Source: Phaseolus vulgaris
Taxonomy: Eukaryota; Streptophyta; Magnoliopsida; Fabales; Fabaceae
Length of the DNA: 64,000 bases
Assembly (NCBI RefSeq): GCF_000499845.2
Contig: NC_023756.2
Coordinates: 2,307,332-2,371,331 of the forward strand
Direction: 5' to 3'
The notes beneath the pieces were generated by a model. It was given only the letters and a program-made list of their open reading frames with translations. It was not told the DNA's origin and searched no databases. The position numbers and the translations under genes are program-made. How positions within the stretch are numbered: position 1 is the stretch's first letter; each line of letters opens with the position of its first letter. Positions 50,214 to 61,480 of the stretch are shown here, one piece after another.

Positions 50214-52109
50214 ATGAAGCACAGTGAATGCAAGTGTGGCTGCACAATTTATTTATGATTTAATCTTTCTACATTTCCTTTGTTGATTTTGAAGGGGATC
50301 TTAGTTTTACCTTCCCTTGTGTTGTGATGTTAGAAACTCTTGCTGTTAACTTCCACTCACATTGTTCTTGAAAATTTGAGTGTAATGAAAGCATCATCAG
50401 GGTTAGTAATAATGTAATCTGAAAGGGTTGGTGTGAAAGATGAACTTTTCTGCATATGAGATCATTAGGTTAATTTTGAGGCCTGTCATTGTGATCATTA
50501 TCCTAGATATAAACTTTACAGCAAGAGTTTAATCAAATTTAGGGTTATGGATGTGTAAAATTGTTTATAACATCAATAAATTTATTACACATGAAAGATA
50601 ATTTGTGATTGAATAGTGACATAAAAACATAGTTTGTGATTATATAATTTGTGTTTGAACAAGGATTGTTTATGATTGGATAACAATATAAAAGATTTGT
50701 TCTTAGACTGCATTTTGATGAAATTCTAATTTAACAGTTATATTTCTAATACTTTAAATAGCATTTTAAAATTAGTATAAGAAATATATTAATTGAAATT
50801 AGTTACATTTCCTTTTAGAGGTGCAGATATAACACACTTTGTTATAATAACTACTTAAAATTAATCATACATAAATTATTTTTTCATTAGTTGAGTGAAA
50901 GTTAAAATCTAATCATAACAAAAATTTGTAATAAGTATGAATATTTTTTTTTTCTAGATTAAATTTTGTTGTATGTAATTTCACAAATTGTAATTTAGTC
51001 TTCATAAAATTTTATTACAGATTTTATATTTCGTTGTTAATATGTCATTTAATAACTATATACCTAATAATAATGCTAATTTTATTCATTTACATAATAC
51101 ACTAATCATATATAGTTAATTATTTTACTTTTTGTATAAGCACTCAATAGAATCATAAATATTTTTTTTTTCTTTTTCTCAGAAAAAATTATTCAAATAA
51201 ATAAAAAGCTGATTTCAAATTAGGGCTACTTCAGATTCACCGTGTGAATTGTTTGTTTCTAACGCGTTTATGTCCTATTGACTTGCTTTCTTAGAAACAT
51301 TCAAGAACTTGCTCAGAGCTTTCTAAATTGCTAAATCAAGTAAAAAAAATTTGAAAAACAGTAAAATGAATAAACTGCTGTTAATTGAAAAATATTCGAA
51401 TATTCTGAATTGAAAAATTATAATTACCCAACAAAAGGAATAAACTGAAAATTGAAGAAGGTTGGATTTTTATTTGGTTTTAACCTGAATTAAACACAAA
51501 ATAGTTAATTTAATTTATTTTTTTTATTTTTACCTTCAATTTTTTTGAATTTTAATTCTTCTTATTATAAAATTATACTATATTTAGCTAACATGTATTA
51601 TATCACTTTATAAATATCAGTTTGATTAAAGTTTAAATAATTAAAGTTTATCATGATTGACCCAATTATGAAAACATTGATAAAACAAGAGGATTCAAAT
51701 CATTAAACAACCTTCAACGAAAAGGAGAAAGAAAGGTAAACAAAAGGTGAGAAGAATTGCACAAAGGAAAAGATGATGCCTCGTATATGTGTTTCTTTGG
51801 ACCTACCAATTCTGTGTCTACTTATGCACCAAGTTTCCCAAATCTACACGATAGTGTTGACTTGACTTGCCTCATACAATGACTTCATCTTCATATCATT
51901 GATCTATATTAAACCCAAAAAATTCTCAAGAATTGCATCACAAGTTTCAAGTTACATGTCCCACTTTTTGAAGCACCTGACTCATTTTAAGTTTCAACAT
52001 TGATTTTTTCTTCCTTCCTTTTTACTTTTTTATATGAAAAGATTCATAAAAGGAAAGTAACATGAACGGGTGATTCTCATAGTGGATTTAGTGAGCTTGT
52101 AATAGAAGA
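50214..52109. other. Region between SAG101 and its pseudogene
   Basis: The first ~200 bases are probably the SAG101 3' UTR (GTGTAATGAAAGC near 50380). The rest is AT-rich with no recognised feature until the repeat remnants at 52.1 kb. Confidence 0.5.
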
Positions 52110-52515
52110 TTTAGCTGTTGAATTTCTATGAAATGAGTTTAAGTTGATATTATATTAAAAAATAAATTTAAGTCTAACTCATTATAATAGAATTAGTTTC
52201 TAAGGTGAATTAATTTCGTTGGAAATTAATCTTATTTTTAGTTGATGTAGAATCTTCAATACTCACTCCTCACATCTAGACATGTACATCTCGTGTGTGA
52301 GACTAAATATTTGTAAGTTATCCGATAACCGGTGGAACGATAAGTTCAATAAATCTCACTAGGATAACTTTGATACCCATATTATGAAGTAAGTTTAAGT
52401 CTAACTCAAAACTATAAATAAAACTAATTTACCATATATAAGGGGAACAATTCTCGCCTTACAATCTAGTTTTATGAAGATGAGTTACCCTTAAACTCCC
52501 TTTCTAATATAATAT
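52110..52515. repeat. Inverted pair of PBS-family remnants
   Basis: The left part is in reverse orientation (GGATAACTTTGATACC, then AAGTTTAAGTCTAACTCAAA). It turns to forward orientation with TCGCCTTACAATCTAGTTTT and GATGAGTTACCCTTAAACTC. The junction near 52430 has imperfect inverted symmetry of about 45 bp per arm. Confidence 0.5.
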
Positions 52516-52769
52516 TATAGCATTTTCTTATTGTAGGGTATAATGTATACATGTAGCCTTGCTATTCGACCTTGTATTATATTCACATGTAAACGCTATG
52601 GGACTCATAATGCACAAACAAAAGAAGAAAAACTAGTGTATTGCGTGGATACATCAAAACCTTAGAGAAAGCCACAAGCTCTATGTATTTATATAGTGTT
52701 TATAGTTTGAAAACGAAAACTAACTAAAAGCAAAAACTATATTAAACACTAGCAATCCTAACGAAGTTT

Positions 52770-53060
52770 ATTTGACCTATTGTACCACTCGTTATTGGAC
52801 CGTTGTTATTAGACCACTCATAAATGTCTAGTTTGATGTTTATGTCTTGGCGTGAAAGACTCTGTTGGAGATATCACATCGAAGATAAGACCAATGTACA
52901 TTATATAAGTGAGGACAATTTTCACATTACAAGACGATTTTGTAAGGATGAGTTACGCTTAAATGTACTTTATAATATGGTATTAAAATCTATCCTAACA
53001 AGGTTTATTGGATTTATCGTGTTACTAGTTAGAACATCTATAAATATTTAGTGGTACGCA
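52770..53060 (+). repeat. LTR-like remnant with degenerate tRNA-Met primer site
   Basis: It reads ACCACTCATAAATGTCTAG, CTGTTGGAGATATCACATCG, GTACATTATATAAGTGAGGA, CATTACAAGACGATTTTGTA, GGATGAGTTACGC, then ATATGGTATTAAAATC. The last block lies where the family has TGGTATCAGAGC. It abuts the SAG101 pseudogene. Confidence 0.55.
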
Positions 53061-53104
53061 TGAGATATTTATGTATCCATGTAGAATGAATTAGAGTTAA
53101 ACTT

Positions 53105-54520
53105 ATTTCCTCATTATTGGAATCAAGATTGCAACTTTTGTGACAAGTTCTTATGTTGCTGAAATATCTGTGGGCGTTATCATGTCTTGTTATGAAGGCA
53201 TCTTCAAACATGGGAGAGGGAATCTCATGAAAAGTTTATATAGAACCAGATTCTGGTTTGGTGATTATAGCCTTAGAGGTCACAAAGATTCTTATAGTCT
53301 TCAAGTGGATTTGGTCTAATCTCATGCTCTCAGGGGGAAGAATTTTCATCACTTCGATTTTCTGTATACCGAAAATGCTCCACTTTTCCGTGTTAAAGGC
53401 ACTGCATTTTCACTCTTGCATGCAAATTATGAGAAGCATGATCAGTTCAAAATCGTTTACTTGGTTTGGAATTTTTTGTACTAATTAAATTGTCTTTTGT
53501 ATCTGTAACTAGAATGAAAAACTTGGTATTCCCTGTGAATCTAGAAAGTAAGGTGTGATTGATGAAACCAATTAAACTTAAGTGACGTTCCTGCATAAAA
53601 AAATGGGGTGTTTATGAGAGCTTATGATATGTTTATGAGTTGGTTTCAACTTATCTCATTAAATTCTCTCATTATAGAAACAACTTGCTCATAAGCTTAT
53701 TTTATGGTTAATGCAGATTAGGAGCTCCCTTCCTTTGATTGTTATTGAACATGGTCTTGGAGGAGCAACAACTTCTCTCTTTTGTTCTGATACATGTTCT
53801 ACTTGTTTTGAGAACCCCGAATATGTTTTTAAGCTTCTTGTGAGCTCAACAATGATGAAAATCAAGGATTTGATGAGGCCAAAAATTATGGAAAATCTCT
53901 ATTGTAAAGCAATTTGCAAGAACTTCTCTTTATGCAAGTATCTCCTTGAAGTTGGAGGCACTAGGATTGACACTATATATGCAGGTAGTTGAATATCTAA
54001 CATATTAGACTCATTATGCGTAATTTAGACTAATATTTGGTACATCCAAGTTTTCCTAATCTCGTATCTAAAACTGATTTGGTAGCAGCAACAACAACAG
54101 AATGTTGATTTCAAAACTTTGGCAAAAAAGATGGAAACACTAGAAAGAACAATCATTTTGCAGAGCAGAAAAACATTTGATCCAACCAAGAAATTGAATG
54201 AAGTGAAGATAAGCATGGCCCAACTTGAATGGTACAAAAAGGATTCTAACAACCGTGATATTGGGTACTATGACACCTACAAGAACATGAACTTGCTACA
54301 GGACCATGATGTTGTTTTGTACCATAAAACTTACCAACACTGGGAAAAGGTTGCTCATGAAATATGAAGTGCCATCAGAGATTTTCCTAAGGGAAAGCAG
54401 CTACAATGACTTGGTGGAATCAATGAGCACTCAAAGAATTCATGAGCAATCCTAATCATTATATTGTGCACTATGCTGAGGGGACTTATAATTTCTTCCC
54501 TGAACCATATAGTGACAAGT
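53105..54520 (+). pseudogene. Degraded tandem copy of SAG101
   Basis: The sequence follows the intact gene in order. A scrambled exon 2 (about 53117-53460) keeps landmarks such as TTTGTGACAAGTTCT and the Phe-rich stretch in a broken frame. Exon 3 (53717-53984) is 268 bases against 534 in the intact gene. Exon 4 (about 54086-54511) is ~426 against 816. In exon 3 the frame jumps from the SLF of the lipase elbow straight to the FCSDT...STCFENPE part. In exon 4 it jumps from about the HWEK region to KYEVPSEIF. Small indels also shift the frame. Introns 2 and 3 keep AG acceptors, so this is a duplicated gene, not a processed copy. No exon 1 is seen; a repeat remnant abuts the 5' side. Confidence 0.9.
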
Positions 54521-55629
54521 GAAAATCCCTGTGCTTCAATAGTGTTAACTAATACCTATAAAACATGTTCTTGAAATTTCTTCATAATTTTGAAGTTTTC
54601 TTTTGAATTTCTCAATTGATTAGCCTAATCTCGCTTTGGATTATCATCATCGTTTTTGCTACAAAACTACAAAAAATGCAATGAGAATATCAAGATAGTT
54701 TGAACATTCACCTTTCTACTAAAGAGTGTTAATTTGACAATTGTATGGTCAAATTTGACACAGTTTATAATTTTTCAAATTTTTTACATGAATTCACGTT
54801 TCAATATTTTTTTCTATTTTTAATCGTTATAATACAGAACAATTAAACCTATCATGAATCTATTCTATATTTGGTTCAACTTGTCTCAAATGTCAACTAC
54901 TAACAAATGACCTTCAAAAATTGTTTCAAATTTTAAACTAAATCGGTTTGACTTTATAACACTCTCAAGGACATTGATAGGATCGAAAGTGAAATCAATG
55001 AATGATTTTGATGTTTTATTAAGCAATATCCACCACTACTCTCTTAATCCAAATGGTTTTCAACATTACTTCAATTTTCATGTGTTTTTTAGAAGTTTTA
55101 GTTTCTTTTATCTCAAAACAATACATGTTTTGGAATTTCGAATATGTTAATATATATATCAGTATTCCACCATTAACAGTGCAGACACCAAAAACCATAT
55201 ATTAAATAAAATAATTTAGTTTAATTATAATTTTAATATTTTACTTCTATTTAAAATATTAACTTTAAATAGTATTATTCTCTATGTTCTAAAATATTTT
55301 CTCCATACCTATCTATTATTAGACTCAAAATTTACTATTTCTGTAATACTAATAAATTATGCAATTAGATCTTATAAATAGAATTAAAGAACTAATAACC
55401 TTTTTAGTTTTTTTAATTTTATTCCTAAACAGTAACCATTTTTATCTTTTTCTTCTGTATTGTCCTTGCATATAAATAAAAAGTCACCAATACAGTACCA
55501 CTTGAAAATAAAATAAAAAGAATAAATAGTAAAAAACTAACTCTTTTTTTGTTAAATTACTAAATACCTTTTTAATTGAAAGAAGCTAATTAACAATTTT
55601 TAATCCATTTCAATATATCCCCACACAAC
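54521..55629. other. Intergenic, AT-rich
   Basis: I see nothing recognisable here before the peroxidase promoter region. Confidence 0.5.
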
Positions 55630-55669
55630 TACGCGTTAAAAACAGCAATATCCACCAATAACGCGTTAA
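55630..55669 (+). promoter_or_regulatory. Paired ACGCGTTAA motifs upstream of the peroxidase
   Basis: ACGCGTTAA occurs at 55631 and again at 55661, exactly 30 bases apart and about 320-350 bases before the start codon. ACGCGT fits the CGCG box bound by calmodulin-binding CAMTA factors. Regulation through it is inference. Confidence 0.4.
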
Positions 55670-55982
55670 TGTAAATGACATTTTTTAAAAATTTATCATT
55701 TCTTTAATTTAATTTTCTTTAAAAACAAGTATAATTATTATTATTATTATTATTACATGAATTTCGCCAACTAAAAAACAGTAGCCGTTGATGTCGCCAA
55801 TCTATTTGTAGCAACATGCCAGCTCACAGTGTGCCCCCGCACACATCCCGTGACCATACTCCCACTCTCACACTCTGCGCGTGTTTCCCACTCTCCACCG
55901 CTTCCAACAAAACCCCTTCCACTCTCTTCACTTTACTTCACTCTCTGTGTTTGTTTTCGTTTCATAGTTCACAGTTCGCACA

Positions 55983-56942
55983 ATGTCTTCGTTTTCTCTT
56001 ACGTTTCTCACATTGTTATCGTTCTTTTGTTTCTGCGTTAACGCGCGTCTAACGTTGGACTACTACAAGGACACGTGTCCGCAGTTCGCGCAGATAATCC
56101 GGGATACGGTGACGGCGAAGCAGATCGCGAGCCCCACGACGGCGCCCGCCACAATCCGCCTCTTCCTCCACGACTGCCTCCTCCCCAACGGCTGCGACGC
56201 CTCCATTCTCCTCTCCTCCACGGCGTTCAACAAGGCGGAGCGCGACGCCGACATCAACCTCTCCCTCCCCGGCGACGCCTTCGACCTCGTCGTCCGCGCC
56301 AAGACCGCCCTCGAACTCGCCTGCCCCAACACCGTCTCCTGCGCCGACATCCTCTCCGCCGCCACCCGCGACCTCCTGACCATGCTCGGCGGCCCCTACT
56401 TCCCCGTTTTCCTCGGCCGTCGCGACGGCCGCTCCTCCTCAGCCGCCTCCGTCCCCAACCACCTCCCCACCCCGTCCATGCCCATGTCCCAAATCACCGA
56501 AATCTTCACCCGGCGCGGGTTCTCCGTGGAGGAGTTCGTCGCTCTGAGTGGGGCCCACACCGTGGGATTCTCCCACTGCACCGAATTCGTGAGCAACCTC
56601 TCGAACTCCTCTTCTTCCTACAACCCTCGTTTTTCTGAAGCTTTATCCAAAGCTTGCGCCGATTACAGAACCAACCCCACCCTTTCCGTCTTCAATGACA
56701 TCATGACTCCGAACAAGTTCGACAATGTGTACTTCCAGAACCTTCCCAAGGGTTTGGGTGTGCTCAAATCCGACCACGGCTTGTACGGTGACCCTGTTAC
56801 GAGACCATTCGTGGAGAGCTTCGCCAAGGACCAAGCTAGATTCTTTAGGGTTTTTGCCTCCGCGATGCAGAAGCTGGGTCTGCTCAATGTGCAGACCGGG
56901 AGGAAGGGGGAGATCAGACGCAGGTGTGATCAGATTAATTGA
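55983..56942 (+). CDS. Class III secretory peroxidase (PRX41/63/65-like), intronless
   Basis: These haem peroxidases act in the apoplast on phenolics, lignin precursors and reactive oxygen. It is a single 319-aa exon. Residues 1-21 are a signal peptide. Distal Arg59 and His63, proximal His192 (ALSGAHTVGFSHC) and all eight structural cysteines (32, 65, 71, 114, 120, 199, 225, 315) are present. Possible N-glycosylation sites are N205 and N208. The end QTGRKGEIRRRCDQIN matches PRX41/63-type proteins. Two departures: the distal motif reads RLFLHDC, with Leu62 where the family has Phe, and the calcium-site loop has four residues (LLPN) between Cys65 and Gly70 instead of three. From the start to about 56600 the gene is very GC-rich with C or G in most third positions; the last third is near the local norm. 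Many genes of the family have three introns; this one has none. Confidence 0.96.
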   Translation: MSSFSLTFLTLLSFFCFCVNARLTLDYYKDTCPQFAQIIRDTVTAKQIASPTTAPATIRLFLHDCLLPNGCDASILLSSTAFNKAERDADINLSLPGDAFDLVVRAKTALELACPNTVSCADILSAATRDLLTMLGGPYFPVFLGRRDGRSSSAASVPNHLPTPSMPMSQITEIFTRRGFSVEEFVALSGAHTVGFSHCTEFVSNLSNSSSSYNPRFSEALSKACADYRTNPTLSVFNDIMTPNKFDNVYFQNLPKGLGVLKSDHGLYGDPVTRPFVESFAKDQARFFRVFASAMQKLGLLNVQTGRKGEIRRRCDQIN

Positions 56943-57190
56943 TTCTTTCTTCTTTTTTGGAATCGGTTGATGATTTGATCAGATAAGATCTTATGATTTA
57001 CAATGAGAATTTGAATGAGGATGAGAATGAAACCTCTGTTGTGCATGGATTTGATGTTTTTGAGGTTGATTATACATACATAGTTTTAGGTTGTGTGAGG
57101 TGGGGAAATGGGGGATTGAGTAATTGGTGTTGTTCTTGGCCACATGAATCTGATTTATGGATTTTGAATGTAATATTATAAGATTCAATT

Positions 57191-57196
57191 AATAAA
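57191..57196 (+). terminator. Likely polyadenylation signal of the peroxidase gene
   Basis: AATAAA about 250 bases after the stop codon in AT-rich sequence, followed by TTTCTCATTTC. Confidence 0.45.
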
Positions 57197-57479
57197 GTTT
57201 CTCATTTCAACTCTGATCCGTTTTCTTTCATATAGTTATGAGATTGAATGCAAATTGGTGTGGGATTCTAGGCTAAATAAGTGTTTTCTTATTGCTTGTT
57301 CTTTTCTTTATATAGTGAAGTGAGAAATAGTGTTCATCTCGTTAGAATAATTCTTGAAATTAAGTTTAGATGAAAATTGTTCTTGTACAAGGAATTGAGA
57401 TATTTCGGCATTCCTCAACAATTTAGTGCTTTCCTTCTTTTTCTCCTCTTTTGGTTTTCGGTGTAAAAAGTTTTTCGAA

Positions 57480-57890
57480 GCTCGAGTAAGTATTCGGTGT
57501 TTGAGTTTCCAACACTTAAGTAAGGATTTGGTCAGTATTTAGTATTTGGTGTTAAGTAAGTATTTGGTCAGTATTTAGTATTTGGTGAGTATTTAGTATT
57601 TGGTGTTAAGTAAGTATTTGGTCTTCAAGTTTTAGTATTTAGTATTTGGTGTTTGAGAGTAAGTATTCTGTATTCAGTAAGTATTCGGTATTTTGAGTTT
57701 TTAAGAGTAAGTATTCAGTATTCAGTATGTAAGTATTTGAGTTTGTAAGTATTCAGTATTCGAGTTTTCGAGTGAGTATTCAGTATTTGAGAATAAGTTT
57801 TCGACTTGAGTATTAAAGTGAATTTGAGTAAGTTTTCGACTTGAGTATTAAAGTGAATTTGAGTGAGTATTCACTATTAGAGTGTTGTAA
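57480..57890. repeat. AGTATT/GGTGTT minisatellite downstream of the peroxidase
   Basis: About 400 bp built from irregular reiterations of AAGTATTTGGT, CAGTATTTAGTATTTGGT and GAGTATTCAGTATT. Near 57796-57862 a 35-bp unit starting AAGTTTTCGACTTGAGTATT is repeated twice perfectly. On the minus strand, a TATA-like CTATAAATAGGTGC lies just upstream of the repeats (near 57915). Confidence 0.8.
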
Positions 57891-59158
57891 AAAATGAGTT
57901 ATTGCACCTATTTATAGTCTCTTATTAGAGTGCAAATCAAGGTTTATACATGCATTAATTAATACATTCAAACGGTGATTAAGATAAGTGTCATAAAATA
58001 CACTTTAAATAATTAATACGTTTGAACTCAAGATTGTTGTTAAAATTGGATCATAATCAAAATCAACCCAACATTGTTCAGCCAAATTGTTAGATAAACA
58101 ATGTTACCTCTGCTTCTGATTTATGTCTAAGTTGAGATCCATCCCAAATATTGGTGAGTAATTTAAATCTTTTGCGTGCACCAATTTTTACTAATAATAT
58201 ATCAAATATGGTTAACTTGCAATAGGAGAATAAAATATAGATTGTGAAATGGCGATGATTATAAAAAAAAAAAAATCATAAGAAAACTGACTAAAATAAT
58301 ATTAAAAATGAAATTATTATTTTTATAATTAAAAATTAGTTTATATACATTTTCTAATTTTTTTTATTTAGAATACAAATTTAAAAAATTTAAAAAATTT
58401 AAAATATATAAATTATTTTATGTATAAATCAATTTGAATTTATAAATAAAATCTTCTTTTATATTTTTCTTCTATAAATCTTTATGAAAAAAACTTAGGT
58501 AAACATGCTAAAAAAATGGCTTTTGAACTCATTTTATACGAGTCTAAATTTAAATTTATATTACACGTTACATAATAATAACTATAATAATAGGTTAAAA
58601 TGAATTCTACAAGGGAGAGATGGTTTTGTTTGTTTTTTTATTGTCAAGTTTATTTATGAACTAGTTATTATTAAATATTTTGTGTCTCAGAAAAAAATAT
58701 TGAATATTCATCCTAAATATAAGTATATAAAATAATTAAATTTTTTCATTTAATGAAACTACCTCTAAAGTACTCTTTATTTACAATATTGTTTTAAGTG
58801 ACACTAATGTAATTAAATATCAACTAATGAAGTTGATTGCAACTATCATGTTATCCTCTATTTATATATTCAAAATATCCAGATAAGAAAATATGTTATA
58901 ATTAATATTTTTAGTTCTTTCAATTGGAAAAAAAAAATCATCTACTTGAATATAAGTCTTTTTACATAAGTATAAAGAAAACTCGTAGTTGTGTGTTAAA
59001 TATTAAATATCTATAAAGAACCTCTTATGAATAAATTTATGACTTATAATTTGTATGAAAATTTAATCAAAAAGATCTATGTGGGTGAATATATAAAACC
59101 ACTTTGAGTATTAAATTTACACGTTTTCTTTTTCTAATTAATTTTCATAATTAAGTTT

Positions 59159-59160
<2 letters not shown>

Positions 59161-59231
<71 letters not shown>
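59161..59231. repeat. (AT)n microsatellite
   Basis: About 70 bases of uninterrupted TA/AT dinucleotides. Confidence 0.99.
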
Positions 59232-59232
<1 letters not shown>

Positions 59233-61295
59233 CACATGAGTGAGTAGGTCCAAATTCTAGTTTCAAGAATCTGTGTTCATTTGGGTGAGAAGATTATTAG
59301 CTAGTTTATTCATTGATAACAAATGCAGTGAATGGTAGCAATTTTTTTGTTGGATATGATAGTTAATGGTAAGTAAGAGAGTAATAATATTATAATGATA
59401 TGAAAGATTCGTAATTAAGGTATGGTGTTTGGCTTTGGATTTCGAAAAACACGTTTTGTCTGCACTGTGGCATCTTTTTTGTCCCCTTACACTGAAGAAG
59501 CTGTTTTTGCACCATGCATGTGCATGTGCATGTGCATTTTGCATACACACAAACGCGCGTTTATGATACAGCTGGTGTAGTTGTTGCAGAGTTTTTAATG
59601 CATCAGAAGCGCCGCATACGCTATCTCATATTATAGTTTCTGCATTTTTCTGCTCTCTTATGCCTCATTACTTTAAACTCTTCTTCATTCATCACTAATA
59701 CAATTTTAAATGATATAATTACTTACATAGATAAGCAAACTAGAAATACAAAAGAGATTAATTATGAGTTCATTCAAAATATGAATAAAAACAAAAGAAA
59801 AAAACCACTTAACCCCAATTCACTATTTAAGAAGAACATAAGTGTACACTTAACTTGGTTATAAGCTATGACAAAGGTACATTACCTAGTTGATGCATTT
59901 TGTCAAATAGATTAAAATAAATTCTTAAAACAAAAGAAATTCCAAAAGAAAGCACTAACACTTGCATGAAAGATTCAGTTTTTCTTAATAGCATTAGATT
60001 TACATTTACTTATTTTTACTTATTTGTTCTTTCATTCCCGTACCAAAAAGTAAGTTGATGTTTTCATCAAGAATGTTGAGTAGTATACATTTCTTAGGTA
60101 CACCGAATTTTAATATTCTCCAAGTATACGAGTTTTAACACCTATCTAAAAATTAGTATTTGACTCGTTTCTAGACATACAAGTCTTAACATCTCTTTAG
60201 GAACAAATAATTTATACCTCTCAAGAAAACGAGTATAAACCTCTCTAGGTAAACCAGTCACAATCTCCCTTAAGATCAAGATCACTCTCAAAAAGTGAGA
60301 AAACCACTATTAGAAGAGAAAACAATAAAATCTCAGAGGGTATACTTCATAGAGTGAAAAATTTACAAGGTTTATCACACAACTAAACTCACTAGATGCC
60401 CTCCGAAGCATATATAATATGTACAGAGCAAAACTCTCATACAAACTTGTATATCGTTTTTGTATCGTTGTGTTTGTATATTTCTTCTTTGCCTTTAGTT
60501 TTTTATATAAATTTTAGAATATAATTGTTTGAGGCTTGCAACTTGCACTTCACCATATATTCTTTAAACGCTCTATTTAGAAACTCGATCTGAATCATTC
60601 TATGCACGTCTTGAACGTTTGAGGCACTTTGAAATATTTTTATCTTTATTCAAATATATATGTTGAAGGGCTAACTTCAATTGACTTGAATATATGTTCA
60701 AATATGCACAATTGTTATTTCTTTTTGTAGTAGATGCTCAATAAGACAACTTTCACTTTGATGTAATTTGTGCATCTTAATCACATATTTGATCTTTTGA
60801 CTTGATGTCCACCGTTTGAATTGGGCATTATAAACTCATTGCAACATAAACATGTTGCACCTCTAGATGTTCAATTTTAATTTTTGTCCACTTCAATTTT
60901 GTATATTTATTTATTATTTGAATTTACCAAAATCCATTTTCAAACATTTTTCATGTATTGACAATGTTAGATAATTTGTATTTTTCAAACGAGTTCTTCA
61001 ACCATAGAAGAAATAATATTTTAATCTGGGCGATGAACAAATAAGAAAATCATATTTTGTTTTTTCAATTAATTTCAATGACAAGGGTATATTTAAAATC
61101 TTACTTCTTTATCAATTTAAAAATATTATTCAAATTCATCATATCACTCACAAATTTTCATAAGTTTTTTCTTCATTTTCCTTCAATTTCTCCCATCTTT
61201 CTCTTAATTCAAACAACCTCACTTTTCATTCTTTTTTTTCTCAATTCATCTTTTTCCTCTCCCTCAAATCCACTCCTCAACCTACTCAATCCAAT

Positions 61296-61480
61296 TAGGG
61301 ATGACAAAGCGAGTCGGGGTTGATGGTTAGCCCACCAACATTTAGGCGAGACGAATTAAGTTTTTGAACCCATCAACTCGCATTGGCCCGTCTCGCTTAA
61401 ATTGCCAATTCGGCAAGCCAAAGGTGGGGCGAACTAGCTCGCCAATCCGCCTTTCTTTATATTTGACACTTTTAAAGATA
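61296..61480. mobile_element. Possible hAT-type MITE fragment
   Basis: TAGGGATGACAAAGCGAGTC at 61296 resembles the TAGGGATGGCAA end of plant hAT-like MITEs with CG-rich inner sequence (CCCGTCTCGC, GGGGCGAACTAGCTCGCC). The opposite terminus is not seen, so the right border is a guess. Confidence 0.4.

Noticed and set aside
53711..54367. Frames in the second SAG101 locus as a functional short gene
   Set aside because: Two large deletions and small indels remove most of the lipase-like and EP domains, and no start exon is present.
56063..56383. 106-codon antisense frame in the peroxidase
   Set aside because: Antisense shadow in GC-rich sequence where stop codons are rare.
56075..56638. 187-codon frame overlapping the peroxidase, rich in Pro and Arg
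   Set aside because: It is the +2 frame of the GC-rich peroxidase; its composition (PPR runs) is a by-product of C-ended codons.
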